This document shows positions 52,322 through 61,063 of a stretch of 64,000 bases of DNA, one piece after another (position 1 is the first letter of the stretch; the number at the start of each line of letters is the position of its first letter). The translations under genes and the position numbers were made by a program. The DNA is from Pelotomaculum_B sp964543575. GTDB lineage: Bacteria; Bacillota; Desulfotomaculia; Desulfotomaculales; Pelotomaculaceae. The stretch covers positions 1 to 64,000 of the forward strand of contig CAZIYV010000001.1 in assembly GCA_964543575.1 (NCBI GenBank), written 5' to 3'. The notes under the pieces were generated by a model that searched no databases, was not told the origin of the DNA, and saw nothing but the letters and a program-made list of their open reading frames with translations.

Positions 52322-53374
52322 TCAAGCGGCGCCTACTTTTCCCCTTCTTTTGACGATGCTGATGCCAAGTCCGATAAGACAGGCAAGAGCCAGTGTAAGC
52401 GTACCCCCAATTACTCCTGAAACACTTGTACCCGCACTGACAGCCGGCCAGGCTTCCTCGCTCTCCGCGTCGCTTGGTTCCGCTTCACTTTCTGCGGCTT
52501 TGAAGCTGTAATCCGGCAGAAACGCTGTTTTTTCCTGAATTTCTCCAGCTGTCTGGTGAATTCCGTCTGAAGACTCAAGCTCCTCAACTCCGGCAGTTTT
52601 GAACATGGACCATTCCAGGCCATCGGGATGAGAGGAGGCGAACCATGATAAAATGCCCCCGGTAAACAAGGCGACAACAACAAGACCTGTCATAACTTGC
52701 TTGATCGAAATACTACCCAAAGCTTTATCTAAAGAGGCGTTTTCTATTATTTCAGGACGCGCATTCCAGACAAATCCTACAACCGCTGCGGTAACAAGAC
52801 CTTCCACCACCCCGATGGCAAGGTGAATGGGCTGCATCAACAGCACAAATGTGTTGAAAGGCAATTCTGTTTTCCCTGAAAACAGGGTTTCAAGGACCAC
52901 CCCGAACGCGCCAAGCTGTAGTCCGATAATTGCGGACAGCATGGCCGCGCCGAACATGCGGGCAGGGGTGTAACCTTTGCGCATAATCATTTTGTAAATA
53001 AGCGGGTAAGCGATGAAGCAGGTGAAAAATCCCATATTAAAAACGTTGCAGCCATAGGCTAACAAGCCGCCGTCGGCAAAAAACAATGCTTGTATGGCCA
53101 AAACAGACGCTATCGTGAGGAACCCCGCGTAAGGCCCGAGAAGAACGGCAAGCAGCATTCCACCTCCCAAATGCCCGCTGGAGCCGGTGGCGGGTATGGA
53201 GAAGTTGATCATTTGGGCGGCAAAAATGAACGCGCCCATAACACCCATTAACGGTATTTTCTTCTGGTCCAAGTCACTTTGAATCTTCTTGATGGAATAA
53301 GCGGCAACCCCTGCTGACGCCGCCCACATGGTTCCACCCACGATAGGTGAAATCAGGGCATCTGCCATATGCAC
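52322..53374 (-). CDS. cbiM: Fused CbiM-CbiN cobalt-binding component
   Basis: 350 aa with the start set at GTG 53374. This makes the mature N-terminus Met-His-Met-Ala-Asp, the form in which CbiM/NikM uses the N-terminal amine and His2 as metal ligands; GAGGAG lies nine bases upstream. Starting at the ATG at 53383 would bury the motif as M-I-F-V-H-M. Residues 1-215 are CbiM (MADALISPIVGGTMW, GSSGHLGGGMLLAVLLGPYAGFL). Residues 225-350 are CbiN-like with SSHPDGLEW and a final membrane helix. The metal is probably cobalt, given the neighbouring cobalamin genes; nickel cannot be excluded. Confidence 0.9.
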   Translation of the reverse strand: MHMADALISPIVGGTMWAASAGVAAYSIKKIQSDLDQKKIPLMGVMGAFIFAAQMINFSIPATGSSGHLGGGMLLAVLLGPYAGFLTIASVLAIQALFFADGGLLAYGCNVFNMGFFTCFIAYPLIYKMIMRKGYTPARMFGAAMLSAIIGLQLGAFGVVLETLFSGKTELPFNTFVLLMQPIHLAIGVVEGLVTAAVVGFVWNARPEIIENASLDKALGSISIKQVMTGLVVVALFTGGILSWFASSHPDGLEWSMFKTAGVEELESSDGIHQTAGEIQEKTAFLPDYSFKAAESEAEPSDAESEEAWPAVSAGTSVSGVIGGTLTLALACLIGLGISIVKRRGKVGAA

Positions 53375-53403
53375 AAATATCATCTCCTCAATAAATTATA
53401 AAC

Positions 53404-53544
53404 TCAGAGCAGATTATGTAATCTGTCTTTTGTGATTATGCCGGCACAATAGTTACCCAAGAGAAACAAATAACCCACAAAGGGATCGAAAAAATGCCAG
53501 TCCCTCCATGGGTCTTCTTTGCAACGAAAAATCTCTTGCCGCAT
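53404..53544 (-). CDS. 46-aa conserved-looking small ORF upstream of cbiM
   Basis: The frame reads MRQEIFRCKEDPWRDW, then HFFDPFVGYLFLLGNYCAG, then IITKDRLHNLL and TGA; it ends 29 nt before the cbiM start. The composition is protein-like (clustered aromatics, amphipathic C-terminal helix) with no membrane anchor. The ribosome binding site is poor: AAGG only three bases before ATG. No family recognised. It could be a regulatory leader peptide or a small partner of the cobalt transporter. Confidence 0.45.
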   Translation of the reverse strand: MRQEIFRCKEDPWRDWHFFDPFVGYLFLLGNYCAGIITKDRLHNLL

Positions 53545-53611
53545 AAGCCTTCATGGCTTACATTCCGAATAGAATATATCATATGTTAATAACTGCGTCA
53601 ATTATATATTT

Positions 53612-53860
53612 ATGTTCAAATATATTAACAAAGCAAGCCGTTTGTACAATGGCCTGGATGCGGACCAAAAAGGCTGCGAGGCCAAGCCGGCCCAGACCGG
53701 AAACAATGAACTTGCCCCGAACAGGTGGACGGTGGTACAGGACAACCACGTGCAGAAGGAGGGAAAGTCGGTCAGGCGGTTTGTGAAACAAGAGAAGTTA
53801 GCTAAAACTTTACTGAATCTTATTAACAAGACTGCCAACAATTTGTCGGGTTCTTATTGA
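53612..53860 (+). CDS. Doubtful 82-aa hypothetical ORF
   Basis: Hydrophilic, Lys/Asn-rich frame (MFKYINKASRLYNGLD to NLINKTANNLSGSY) lying just upstream of the cobalamin riboswitch. No ribosome binding site is visible before the ATG, and two overlapping minus-strand frames compete. It could also be mere intergenic DNA between cbiM and the riboswitch. Confidence 0.25.
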   Translation: MFKYINKASRLYNGLDADQKGCEAKPAQTGNNELAPNRWTVVQDNHVQKEGKSVRRFVKQEKLAKTLLNLINKTANNLSGSY

Positions 53861-53904
53861 CACTTATACTTTTTTTATAGTAAAGTAAGACAAAATAAAT
53901 AATA

Positions 53905-54050
53905 AAAGGACAAAACAGGGAAGCCGGATAAAAAATGCCGGCGCGGTCCCGCCACTGTATAAGGGAGCTCCTCTGTAACATGCCACTGGTTAACCCCGGG
54001 AAGGCGCAGAGTGAGCGATGAACTTGAGCCAGGATATCTGTTTGTTCTTG
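53905..54050 (+). ncRNA. Cobalamin (B12) riboswitch
   Basis: All core elements in order: AAACAGGGAAGCCGG, the GCCGGCGCGGTCCCGCCACTGT segment, GGGAG, the B12-box-type ATGCCACTGG, GGGAAGGCGCAGAGTGAGCGATGA and GAGCCAGGATATCTG. P1 pairs AGGACAAAACAG (53907-53918) with CTGTTTGTTCT (54038-54048). It is followed by an alternative hairpin (GTTATCC/GGAATAAC) and a terminator, so repression by adenosyl- or other cobalamin is by transcription termination. Confidence 0.95.
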
Positions 54051-54117
54051 TTATCCGCCATTACCCACGAGAGATGGGAAGGAATAACGGCCTTGCATCA
54101 TGTCCTAATAAAGGCAA

Positions 54118-54152
54118 TAACCTCCGCATCTAACGTGCGGAGGTTTTTATTT
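54118..54152 (+). terminator. Riboswitch-controlled terminator
   Basis: AACCTCCGCA / TGCGGAGGTT, a 10-bp stem with a short loop followed by TTTATTTTT, about 70 nt after the riboswitch core and 32 nt before the first coding region. Confidence 0.88.
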
Positions 54153-54183
54153 TTGAACTGCCGGCCGGGGAGGTGAGTGTCAG

Positions 54184-55023
54184 ATTATCGAACTTAGGCA
54201 GCTGGCTAAAAATTATGGCAGTATACAGGCTGTCGCCGGGCTGGATCTGGAGATAGGCAGAGGTGAGGTTTTCGGTTTGCTGGGTCCGAACGGCGCCGGT
54301 AAAACAACGACTTTCCGCATGCTGACCATGCTTACCAAACCCTCCGGCGGCAGCGCGTCAATCAACGGTTGCGAGGTAACCCGTGATTTGCGGAAGGTTA
54401 AAAAGGAGATCGGTGTTGTTCCCCAGCACATGAACCTTGACCAGGAACTGACGGCACGGGAAAACCTGGAGCTGCACGGGCGGCTGCATAAAATGCCAGG
54501 GGATCAGAGGCGGCAGAGGACAGAGGAACTACTCGCCTATGTGGAACTGGCCGACCGGGCCCATGACCTGGCGGGCAAATTTTCAGGCGGCATGAAGCGG
54601 CGGCTGATGATCGCCCGGGCACTGATGCACCTACCCGGTGTATTGTTTCTTGACGAGCCGACAGCCGGGCTTGATCCCCAGGCGCGGCGCAATATCTGGG
54701 ACCTGATCAGGAGAATGAACAGCGAAGGGATGACTGTCCTGCTGACCACCCATTACATTGAAGAGGCGGAAGTGCTGTGCCGCCGGGTCGGGATTATGGA
54801 TCACGGACGGCTGATTGCCCTCGGCACGCCGGCAGAGCTGAAAAACAAGGTAGGGGAGATCGTCGTTGAGGCGCTCAATCACGGCGATACTGAATACCGG
54901 TTTTTCGCCGGACGGGAACAGGCAATGCATTATGCCGGGAGTCTGGCGGACAATGTGCTGATCCGGGAAGCCAATTTGGAAGACGTTTTTGTTGAATTAA
55001 CCGGGCGCAAGGTAGGTGACTGA
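54184..55023 (+). CDS. ABC transporter ATPase, apparent ATT start
   Basis: 279 aa. The homologous N-terminus (IIELRQLAKNYGSIQAVAGL) begins at an ATT codon at 54184, eight bases after a strong GGGGAGGTG. No ATG, GTG or TTG occurs in frame between the stop at 54154 and TTG 54277, which lies inside the Walker A region and cannot be the start. Walker A GPNGAGKTT, VVPQHMNLDQELTARENLELHGRLH, signature KFSGGMKRRLMIARAL and Walker B VLFLDEPTAGLDP are intact. DrrA/CcmA-like ATPase. First gene behind the cobalamin riboswitch; a role in cobalamin- or corrinoid-related export or surface-protein function is inferred only. Confidence 0.85.
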   Translation: MIELRQLAKNYGSIQAVAGLDLEIGRGEVFGLLGPNGAGKTTTFRMLTMLTKPSGGSASINGCEVTRDLRKVKKEIGVVPQHMNLDQELTARENLELHGRLHKMPGDQRRQRTEELLAYVELADRAHDLAGKFSGGMKRRLMIARALMHLPGVLFLDEPTAGLDPQARRNIWDLIRRMNSEGMTVLLTTHYIEEAEVLCRRVGIMDHGRLIALGTPAELKNKVGEIVVEALNHGDTEYRFFAGREQAMHYAGSLADNVLIREANLEDVFVELTGRKVGD

Positions 55024-55757
55024 AGATCGATTTCTATACCGTGTTCTGGCGGGAAATGGTTGTCTTAAGGCGCAGCTTCGGCAAGTTCTTTTCATCCCGC
55101 CTGGTCGGGCCCCTGCTTTACCTGGTGGCCTTCGGCTGGGGGCTGGGGCGGAGCATCCAGGTTGACGGAGGCAATTACCTGGAGTTCATTGTGCCGGGCA
55201 TCATCGCGCTGGGTGCCATGAACACCAGTTTCAACGCTGTGGGCGTCAACCTCAATATCAGTCGGCTCTACTACAAGACTCTGGACGAATACCTGATCGC
55301 GCCGATCAGCGCCGCCGCCTTTGTGTCGGGCAAGGTGCTGGCCGGGAGCGTGCGCGGGCTGATCGATGCCCTGGTTATCCTGGCGCTGGCCTTCCTGTTC
55401 GGGGCGCACCTGGCTGTAAGCGGCTGGTTCTTCCTGGTGGTGCTGCTGACCTGCTTTGTTTTTTCCGCCCTGGGGGTGGTGGCCGCTATGGTTGTCAATT
55501 CGCACGAAGACATGGCCAATTTCTCCACGTTCGTAATTTTGCCGATGTCTTTTTTGTGCGGCACCTTTTTTTTACCGGACCGTCTGCCGAAAGTATTTGG
55601 CTATATTATCGACGTCCTGCCCCTGACCCACGCCAGCTACCTGTTGCGGTCTCTCGCCTCCGGCCAGGGACTCATACCGTTATCCCTGGCTGTGCTTGCT
55701 TTCTATGCCGTGATTTTATTTGCGGTAGGTGCGGCGGTTGTGCGCACGGTCAGGTAG
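55020..55757 (+). CDS. ABC-2 type permease, apparent CTG start
   Basis: 245 aa if read from CTG 55020, which overlaps the ATPase stop (CTGA) and has AAGGTAGGTGA upstream and gives the family-like opening LKIDFYTVFWREMVVLRR. The next start, GTG 55041, has no ribosome binding site and drops seven residues. Six membrane helices with the DrrB/ABC-2 pattern (VPGIIALGAMNTSFNA, LPMSFLCGTFFLPDRLP, VLPLTHASYLLR). Partner of the 54184 ATPase. Confidence 0.85.
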   Translation: MKIDFYTVFWREMVVLRRSFGKFFSSRLVGPLLYLVAFGWGLGRSIQVDGGNYLEFIVPGIIALGAMNTSFNAVGVNLNISRLYYKTLDEYLIAPISAAAFVSGKVLAGSVRGLIDALVILALAFLFGAHLAVSGWFFLVVLLTCFVFSALGVVAAMVVNSHEDMANFSTFVILPMSFLCGTFFLPDRLPKVFGYIIDVLPLTHASYLLRSLASGQGLIPLSLAVLAFYAVILFAVGAAVVRTVR

Positions 55758-55896
55758 TCATTTGGGAAAGTCCTTTTTTGTTTAAAGTGTGAAGGGATAG
55801 GGGGTGGTTGAATTACTGCACGATAGGGATGTTTTTATCGTATGCAATTACTCGGTTACAGGGCAATTTAATCTAAAGAGAGGTGCTTTTGAGACT

Positions 55897-57513
55897 ATGA
55901 AAACGAGAATTATTAACCGGCGCCTGGTTATTTTGACAATAATGGTTTGTTTTTTAACTGTCCTGCCGGTGTTGTTCTTATTTGACCGGGCGGAGGCGGC
56001 AGAACCGCAGTTGTTGGACAGGGCAGTACAGTACCTCCGCAATGAATATGCGGAAAACGGCATTATTAATTCAGACATGGGTGTTGGATCTCAATCTTTT
56101 TACATATTGAACCAGGCAGGCGCGGATGTCAGCTCCTGGAGGCATGATGGGATCAGCCTTAGTGACGCGGTAATGAGCGCGATCAATAGTGATATAGCAA
56201 ATGCTGACCAAATTTCCGCGAAACTCCTGGCCCAGGACCTGGCGGCGGCGAAGGCGCTCGGTCAGGAAAGCCTGGCTGGGCAACTGCTCCTGATCCTGAG
56301 AAACAGGCAGGACAGCGAAGGATTTGATGACATGGGGCCGCTGAGCATATACAGCAATGTGCCGGCCTTTGAAATTTTGAGCAGGGTTGGCCTGATCGAC
56401 CAGATTGATGCCGGTTTGGCAAGGAGTTACATCCTGGGGGCGCAGTACACCGGGGCGGGAGAGAAACATTACGGCAGCTGGGGCTCTACAGACAATGGCA
56501 AGTTCTATGCAGATTTCATCGCTGTTACGGGAGCGGTGCGGATGCTGCACCGCCTAGATCCTGGCGGCACTGACAATGCAATCCAGGCGGCTATTAAAAA
56601 CGGCCTGGGCTGGATCAAAAGCCAGCAAAAGGCCGGCGGCAACTTTGTAGCCGGTATGGACGACACGCTGATAGACACCTGTGATGTGATTATAACCCTG
56701 AAGGAACTGGGGATGGATCCTGGCGCCTGGGTGAGCAGCGAGGGCAAGAGCGCCGTCGATTATTTGAGGAGCGAGGCGCTGAATCCTGACGGGAGCTTTG
56801 GCCAGTCACAGAACGTCATGGACGTAACCTGGGTGCTTTGGGCTTACCTGGAGTTGGAGGAAGAGGAAGCGGGTGTGGAGCCGCAGGCTCCACTGGAACC
56901 GCAATCTCAAATGGAACCGCAAGTGCAGCCTGCGTCGCAAGTTTTTAAAGACACGGTGGACCATTGGGCGAAAAATGCTATCACCGATTTGGCCGGAAAA
57001 GGTATTACAGCGGGTTATGCTGACGGCACTTTCAAACCCGAGGCGCAGGTGACACGCAGCGAAATAGCCGCCATGATGGTGCGGCTTCTGCAGCCGGAAC
57101 CAGCATCGACGCTTGACCTGCAGGCAATAGGTGAAAAGTTTAAAGATTCCGGTGATATTCCCAAGTGGGCGCTGGATTCAGCAGCCGCTGCGCTGAGGGA
57201 GGGGCTTATCTCGGGCAGTCCCCAGCCGGACGGAACTTTTAGTTTTGAAGGGAATAGGCAAGTGAGCCGCGCTGAGTTGTCTGTCATCATGGCCCGGGTT
57301 ATCGAGATGAAGTTGGGGCAGACGGCGCCCGGAAATTTAGATTTTGCCGATAATGACCTGATTCCGGATTGGGCCAGGGAAGCTATTGGCATAGTGTACG
57401 CCAAAGGAATTGCCGGCGGGTATCCCGACCGGACATACCGGGCGGAAAATCCGGTGACCAGGGCGGAAGCTGCTTTTATGATTATGCGCCTGGCGGAACA
57501 GATTGAGAAATGA
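55897..57513 (+). CDS. SLH-anchored alpha/alpha-barrel (transcobalamin/prenyltransferase-like) protein
   Basis: 538 aa from ATG 55897 (GAGAGGTG upstream), chosen because it puts MKTRIINRRLVILTIMVCFL and the signal cleavage near AEAA at the N-terminus. Residues 35-340 are helical repeats (YLRNEYAENGI, LGWIKSQQKAGGNF, AVDYLRSEALNPDGSFG) of the alpha6/alpha6 type seen in intrinsic factor, transcobalamin and prenyltransferases. A Pro/Gln linker with EPQ repeats precedes three SLH modules that attach to the cell-wall polymer. Paralogue of the next gene's N-terminal part. Confidence 0.85.
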   Translation: MKTRIINRRLVILTIMVCFLTVLPVLFLFDRAEAAEPQLLDRAVQYLRNEYAENGIINSDMGVGSQSFYILNQAGADVSSWRHDGISLSDAVMSAINSDIANADQISAKLLAQDLAAAKALGQESLAGQLLLILRNRQDSEGFDDMGPLSIYSNVPAFEILSRVGLIDQIDAGLARSYILGAQYTGAGEKHYGSWGSTDNGKFYADFIAVTGAVRMLHRLDPGGTDNAIQAAIKNGLGWIKSQQKAGGNFVAGMDDTLIDTCDVIITLKELGMDPGAWVSSEGKSAVDYLRSEALNPDGSFGQSQNVMDVTWVLWAYLELEEEEAGVEPQAPLEPQSQMEPQVQPASQVFKDTVDHWAKNAITDLAGKGITAGYADGTFKPEAQVTRSEIAAMMVRLLQPEPASTLDLQAIGEKFKDSGDIPKWALDSAAAALREGLISGSPQPDGTFSFEGNRQVSRAELSVIMARVIEMKLGQTAPGNLDFADNDLIPDWAREAIGIVYAKGIAGGYPDRTYRAENPVTRAEAAFMIMRLAEQIEK

Positions 57514-57534
57514 TGAAAACAGGGGGAATGAAAT

Positions 57535-60315
57535 TTGTCCAGGGGTATTAAAGGAATTATTAGAAAGTTAAGCCTGCTGCTGGTCGTTATAATGGTTGCG
57601 GCGGGGCTGTTCGCGGCGCCTGGCATTAATGCAGCCAGGGCGGCAGGCTCATCGGCAGCCAGCGCCGTGCAGTTTCTCCAGAACGATTACACGGCTAACG
57701 GGCTGAACAACGCCGACGGCGGGGTGGGCTCCTATGCCCTTTATGTGCTGAATCAGGCGGGAGTTGATGTCAGCGCCTGGAAGTATAATGGAACCAGTCT
57801 CGAAGACGCGGTAGTAAGCGCGATAAATGTTGATTTATTAAACTCAGGAGCATCCGCCAAGCTTCTGGTCCAGGACCTGGCGGCGGCAAAGTCGCTGGGG
57901 AGAGACAGCCTGTCTGCCCAGCTGGCGCAGGTACTGCAGGGCAGACAGAGCAACACGGGATTCGACAGCAACTCTTACAGCGACATACCGGCCTATGACC
58001 TTTTGGGCCGGGCAGGCGCAATTAGTGAGATAAATGCTGACTTTGGGAAGGGCTGCATTTTAGCGGCGCAGAACACAACAGTCGGCGACGCTGCCTACGG
58101 CAGCTTTGGCGGTGAATACGACGGAATATTTTATCCCGACTTCATGACCACGGCCGAAGCAGTGCGGGCGCTTAATTACTTGGACACTGCCAAGAGCGAT
58201 GCCCAGGTACAGACAGCCATCAATAACGGCCTGGACTGGATCCAGAAACAGCAGCAGGACGACGGCAGCTTCACGGGGTCGGCATGGGATGACCCGGTTG
58301 TTGACACTTCAGAAGTAATTATTACCTTAGATGTGCTGGGTATGGATCTCGCCGGCTGGGAAAGCAGCGCCGGCAATACTGCCGTTGACTACATGATGAA
58401 CGAGGCCCTTAACGATGACGGGAGCTTCGGAACGTCAAAGAACGTTATGGATGCCACCTGGGCGCTCTGCGCATATAATATGATGGATGCCCAGTTTTAC
58501 CTGGATCCCTCCAGCGTGGACTTAAAGGTTGGCGGCACGGCGCAGCTGTCGGCGTCATGGCAAAATAATGAAGGGACAACTGATGTAACGCAGGCAGCCC
58601 AGTGGACTGCGGCCGACAGCAGCATTGCTTCGGTCGACAGCAGTGGCCTGGTCACCGCTCTCAAAGAAGGCGAAACGGAAGTCTATGCAGTTTATGGCGG
58701 GCTGACGGCAACGGCTGCTGTGACCGTGAGTTCCTCAACTAACGGCGGAGGGGGTGACGGGTCAGAAGTAATGGTTAGTCTGGCCGTGGTGGGATCGAAC
58801 AAGGTTCTTTTATATGGCCCCTCAACTGTCTCTGTGAATGAGACAAATAAATGGGGGCTCACCGCATTGGGCGCACTGGACGCCTCCGGCATTTCCTACA
58901 CGACCTCCTCGTGGTCATACGGCGATCTGGTGAATTCAATCAAAGGGCTGGCCAACAGCGGCCTGTCCGGCTGGATGTATACCGTTAACGGTTCAAATCC
59001 GGGTGTCGGAGCTGATAAATATAAAATTAAAAACAAAAACAAGATTATTTTTTATTACAGCGAAAGCATGGATCAGAAGCCTCCCCAATGGGACGAGCTG
59101 GAAGGTTTTTCTGCCGGCGGTGGTGGTGTTGTTGCCGCTTCTGACGATCTGCCTGACCCTGTGACCGACACTGACTTAAAAGCTGCTCTCAGGAATGCCG
59201 GCAGTGCCGGCCAGGTTGCCCTGCAGGCGGCTGATGATGAAACCTCACTGGCACTTTCCAGCGATCAGATAACTGAAGTATTGAGTAAAGACAAACCGCT
59301 GGCTGTTACCATTCAGGGTGTGCAGATCATCCTGTCGCCGGAAAGCCTGGAAGTACCGGAGCTGAAAGATGAGGATGCGGCTTTCTTACAGTTCAAAGTC
59401 GAGAAATTAAGCAGCGAGGATGTCCAAAGCCTGGCAAATCCCTCTGCTGTCATGTTGAAGCTGGCCGGCGATGTTTACGAACTAACCATCCAGGTTGTAA
59501 ATGAAGAAGGCACGCTGCAGGAAATTGAGGAGTTCCCTACCTGCACTGTACTGCTGCCTGTACCGGCAGGTCTGGAAGATGCGGCTGCCGCCGGCAGTTT
59601 AATGGCTTATTTATACAATGAGGATAGTGAAGCGTGGGAAAAAGCCGGCGGCACATATGACGCGGCCGGCGCTGCCATCGGCTTTAATGTCAGTCACTTC
59701 AGCAAGTATGCCCTGCTGGAAACTGTTCCCCAGCCTGTGGAGAAGGTTGCTTTCAATGATATCGTTGGACACTGGGCGCAGGAGGAAATTGAGTATATGG
59801 CAGCGAAAGGTTACGTGGCTGGTGTAGGCAGCAGTGAATTCGCGCCGGATGCCGGGATTACACGGGCTGAATTCTCCGCCATCCTGGCCCGCATGGCCGG
59901 CCTGATGGACGATGCCGCTGCCGCTGCGCGCTTCAGCGACGTGCCGGCCGGCGCCTGGTACCAGGGCACGGTGGGCGCCGCGACCACCGCCGGCTTGGTG
60001 TACGGAACGTCTGAAAACAGCTTTATGCCAGGTGAGCCGGTCACCCGCGAGCAGATGGCGGCTATGATAGTACGATTTATGTCTAAGAATAGCGCAGATA
60101 TGGCTGTCGGTGATACCGGTGCAGCTGAACTGCTGGCAGGATTCAGCGACAGTGCGGATATTTCACCCTGGGCCTGTTCGCCAGTGGCCCTGGCGGTCAG
60201 GGAGGGGCTGATGGCCGGACGGGAAAGCGGTATGTTTGTGCCGCGCGGCAGCGCTACCAGGGCGGAGGCGACCGTGGTGCTGTACCGGGTGATGCAGAAA
60301 GAAACAATTGAGTAA
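57535..60315 (+). CDS. SLH-anchored transcobalamin-like protein with Big-2 and DUF4430 domains
   Basis: 926 aa from TTG 57535 with CAGGGGGAA upstream. Signal peptide (1-36, end ARAA). The alpha/alpha-barrel (about 38-315) is clearly paralogous to the 55897 protein. A Big-2 Ig-like module (about 322-400) follows, then a DUF4430 domain (about 408-515) with NKWGLTALGALDASGISYTT and SGWMYTVNGSNPG, ending IFYYSESM. An unassigned beta-rich region (about 530-735) and three SLH modules (about 740-920) complete it. The barrel plus DUF4430 pair is the architecture of vertebrate intrinsic factor/transcobalamin. Behind a B12 riboswitch it is best read as a cell-surface corrinoid binder. Confidence 0.88.
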   Translation: MSRGIKGIIRKLSLLLVVIMVAAGLFAAPGINAARAAGSSAASAVQFLQNDYTANGLNNADGGVGSYALYVLNQAGVDVSAWKYNGTSLEDAVVSAINVDLLNSGASAKLLVQDLAAAKSLGRDSLSAQLAQVLQGRQSNTGFDSNSYSDIPAYDLLGRAGAISEINADFGKGCILAAQNTTVGDAAYGSFGGEYDGIFYPDFMTTAEAVRALNYLDTAKSDAQVQTAINNGLDWIQKQQQDDGSFTGSAWDDPVVDTSEVIITLDVLGMDLAGWESSAGNTAVDYMMNEALNDDGSFGTSKNVMDATWALCAYNMMDAQFYLDPSSVDLKVGGTAQLSASWQNNEGTTDVTQAAQWTAADSSIASVDSSGLVTALKEGETEVYAVYGGLTATAAVTVSSSTNGGGGDGSEVMVSLAVVGSNKVLLYGPSTVSVNETNKWGLTALGALDASGISYTTSSWSYGDLVNSIKGLANSGLSGWMYTVNGSNPGVGADKYKIKNKNKIIFYYSESMDQKPPQWDELEGFSAGGGGVVAASDDLPDPVTDTDLKAALRNAGSAGQVALQAADDETSLALSSDQITEVLSKDKPLAVTIQGVQIILSPESLEVPELKDEDAAFLQFKVEKLSSEDVQSLANPSAVMLKLAGDVYELTIQVVNEEGTLQEIEEFPTCTVLLPVPAGLEDAAAAGSLMAYLYNEDSEAWEKAGGTYDAAGAAIGFNVSHFSKYALLETVPQPVEKVAFNDIVGHWAQEEIEYMAAKGYVAGVGSSEFAPDAGITRAEFSAILARMAGLMDDAAAAARFSDVPAGAWYQGTVGAATTAGLVYGTSENSFMPGEPVTREQMAAMIVRFMSKNSADMAVGDTGAAELLAGFSDSADISPWACSPVALAVREGLMAGRESGMFVPRGSATRAEATVVLYRVMQKETIE

Positions 60316-60324
60316 ACTAGTTTT

Positions 60325-60358
60325 AACACGGGAGCGGGTGTGATCCTGCTCCTGTGTT
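60325..60358 (+). other. RNA hairpin between the SLH and DUF4430 genes
   Basis: AACACGGGAGC / GCTCCTGTGTT, 11 bp with one G-T pair and a 12-nt loop, without a following T run. It may be a processing site or partial terminator that changes expression of the downstream transporter genes relative to the surface proteins. Confidence 0.5.
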
Positions 60359-60386
60359 ATGCTGTATCTGACAACGAGGTGATTTT

Positions 60387-61043
60387 ATGAAGCGCAAGCT
60401 CATTTATGTTATTGCTTTTCTTGTTATTCTGGGCGTGGTAATTGGGCCGGCCCTTTACATGCAAAAGGTATTTAGCTCCGACCAGCAAAATAAACAGGTG
60501 GAGAGTACCGGCGCCAATAGCGGAGTAAGTGCCGGAGCAGCCGACAAGGAACAGCCTGCCGCTGAAACAAAACAGGTCGTGACGACGCCGGCGCAGCAGG
60601 CGGCCGCACCGGACAGCGTTTCCCGGGAAGATGCGGCGACTGCCCGGATTCCGGGAGATACCGCGTCGGCGCCGCCGCCTGCGGCGTCGGCGCCTGAGAG
60701 CGGCTGCATGGTGGGGATCGCCATAGTGGGCAAAAACGGCGAACAGCTTTTCCATGCCGGTCAGGTCCTTGTGAAAAAGGACAATAAGTGGGGAATTACC
60801 GCTCTGGGCGCCCTTGACGCCAGCGGTGTTTCTTATACCACGTCCCCGACCTGGCCCGATTTTGTTTACTCTATCAGCGGACAGGCCAACAGCGGTGTGT
60901 CAGGCTGGATGTATTCAGTGAACGGTGATGTCCCCATGCATATGGCCGACAAGCACCCGGTGAAAGCGGGGGACAGGGTGATCTGGTGGTACAGCAACAG
61001 CATGGAACAGCCACAGCCGCTGTGGGATGATCTGACTAAATAA
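60387..61043 (+). CDS. Membrane-anchored DUF4430 protein
   Basis: 218 aa with GAGGTG upstream. Residues 5-27 form an uncleaved-looking signal anchor (no lipobox Cys). An Ala/Pro/Gln-rich linker to about residue 108 leads to a DUF4430 domain: NKWGITALGALDASGVSYTT, SGWMYSVNGDVP and IWWYSNSMEQPQPLWDDL. It is nearly the same as the DUF4430 domain of the 57535 protein. It directly precedes ecfT (20 nt). Probably a membrane-proximal ligand receptor handing over to the ECF transporter. Confidence 0.85.
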   Translation: MKRKLIYVIAFLVILGVVIGPALYMQKVFSSDQQNKQVESTGANSGVSAGAADKEQPAAETKQVVTTPAQQAAAPDSVSREDAATARIPGDTASAPPPAASAPESGCMVGIAIVGKNGEQLFHAGQVLVKKDNKWGITALGALDASGVSYTTSPTWPDFVYSISGQANSGVSGWMYSVNGDVPMHMADKHPVKAGDRVIWWYSNSMEQPQPLWDDLTK

Positions 61044-61063
61044 TTAACAAAGGGGCGGCAGAT

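Noticed and set aside
53579..53841. Two overlapping minus-strand ORFs of 70 and 79 aa between cbiM and the riboswitch
   Set aside because: They overlap one another and the doubtful plus-strand ORF, lack ribosome binding sites and look like random frames in G+C-rich DNA.
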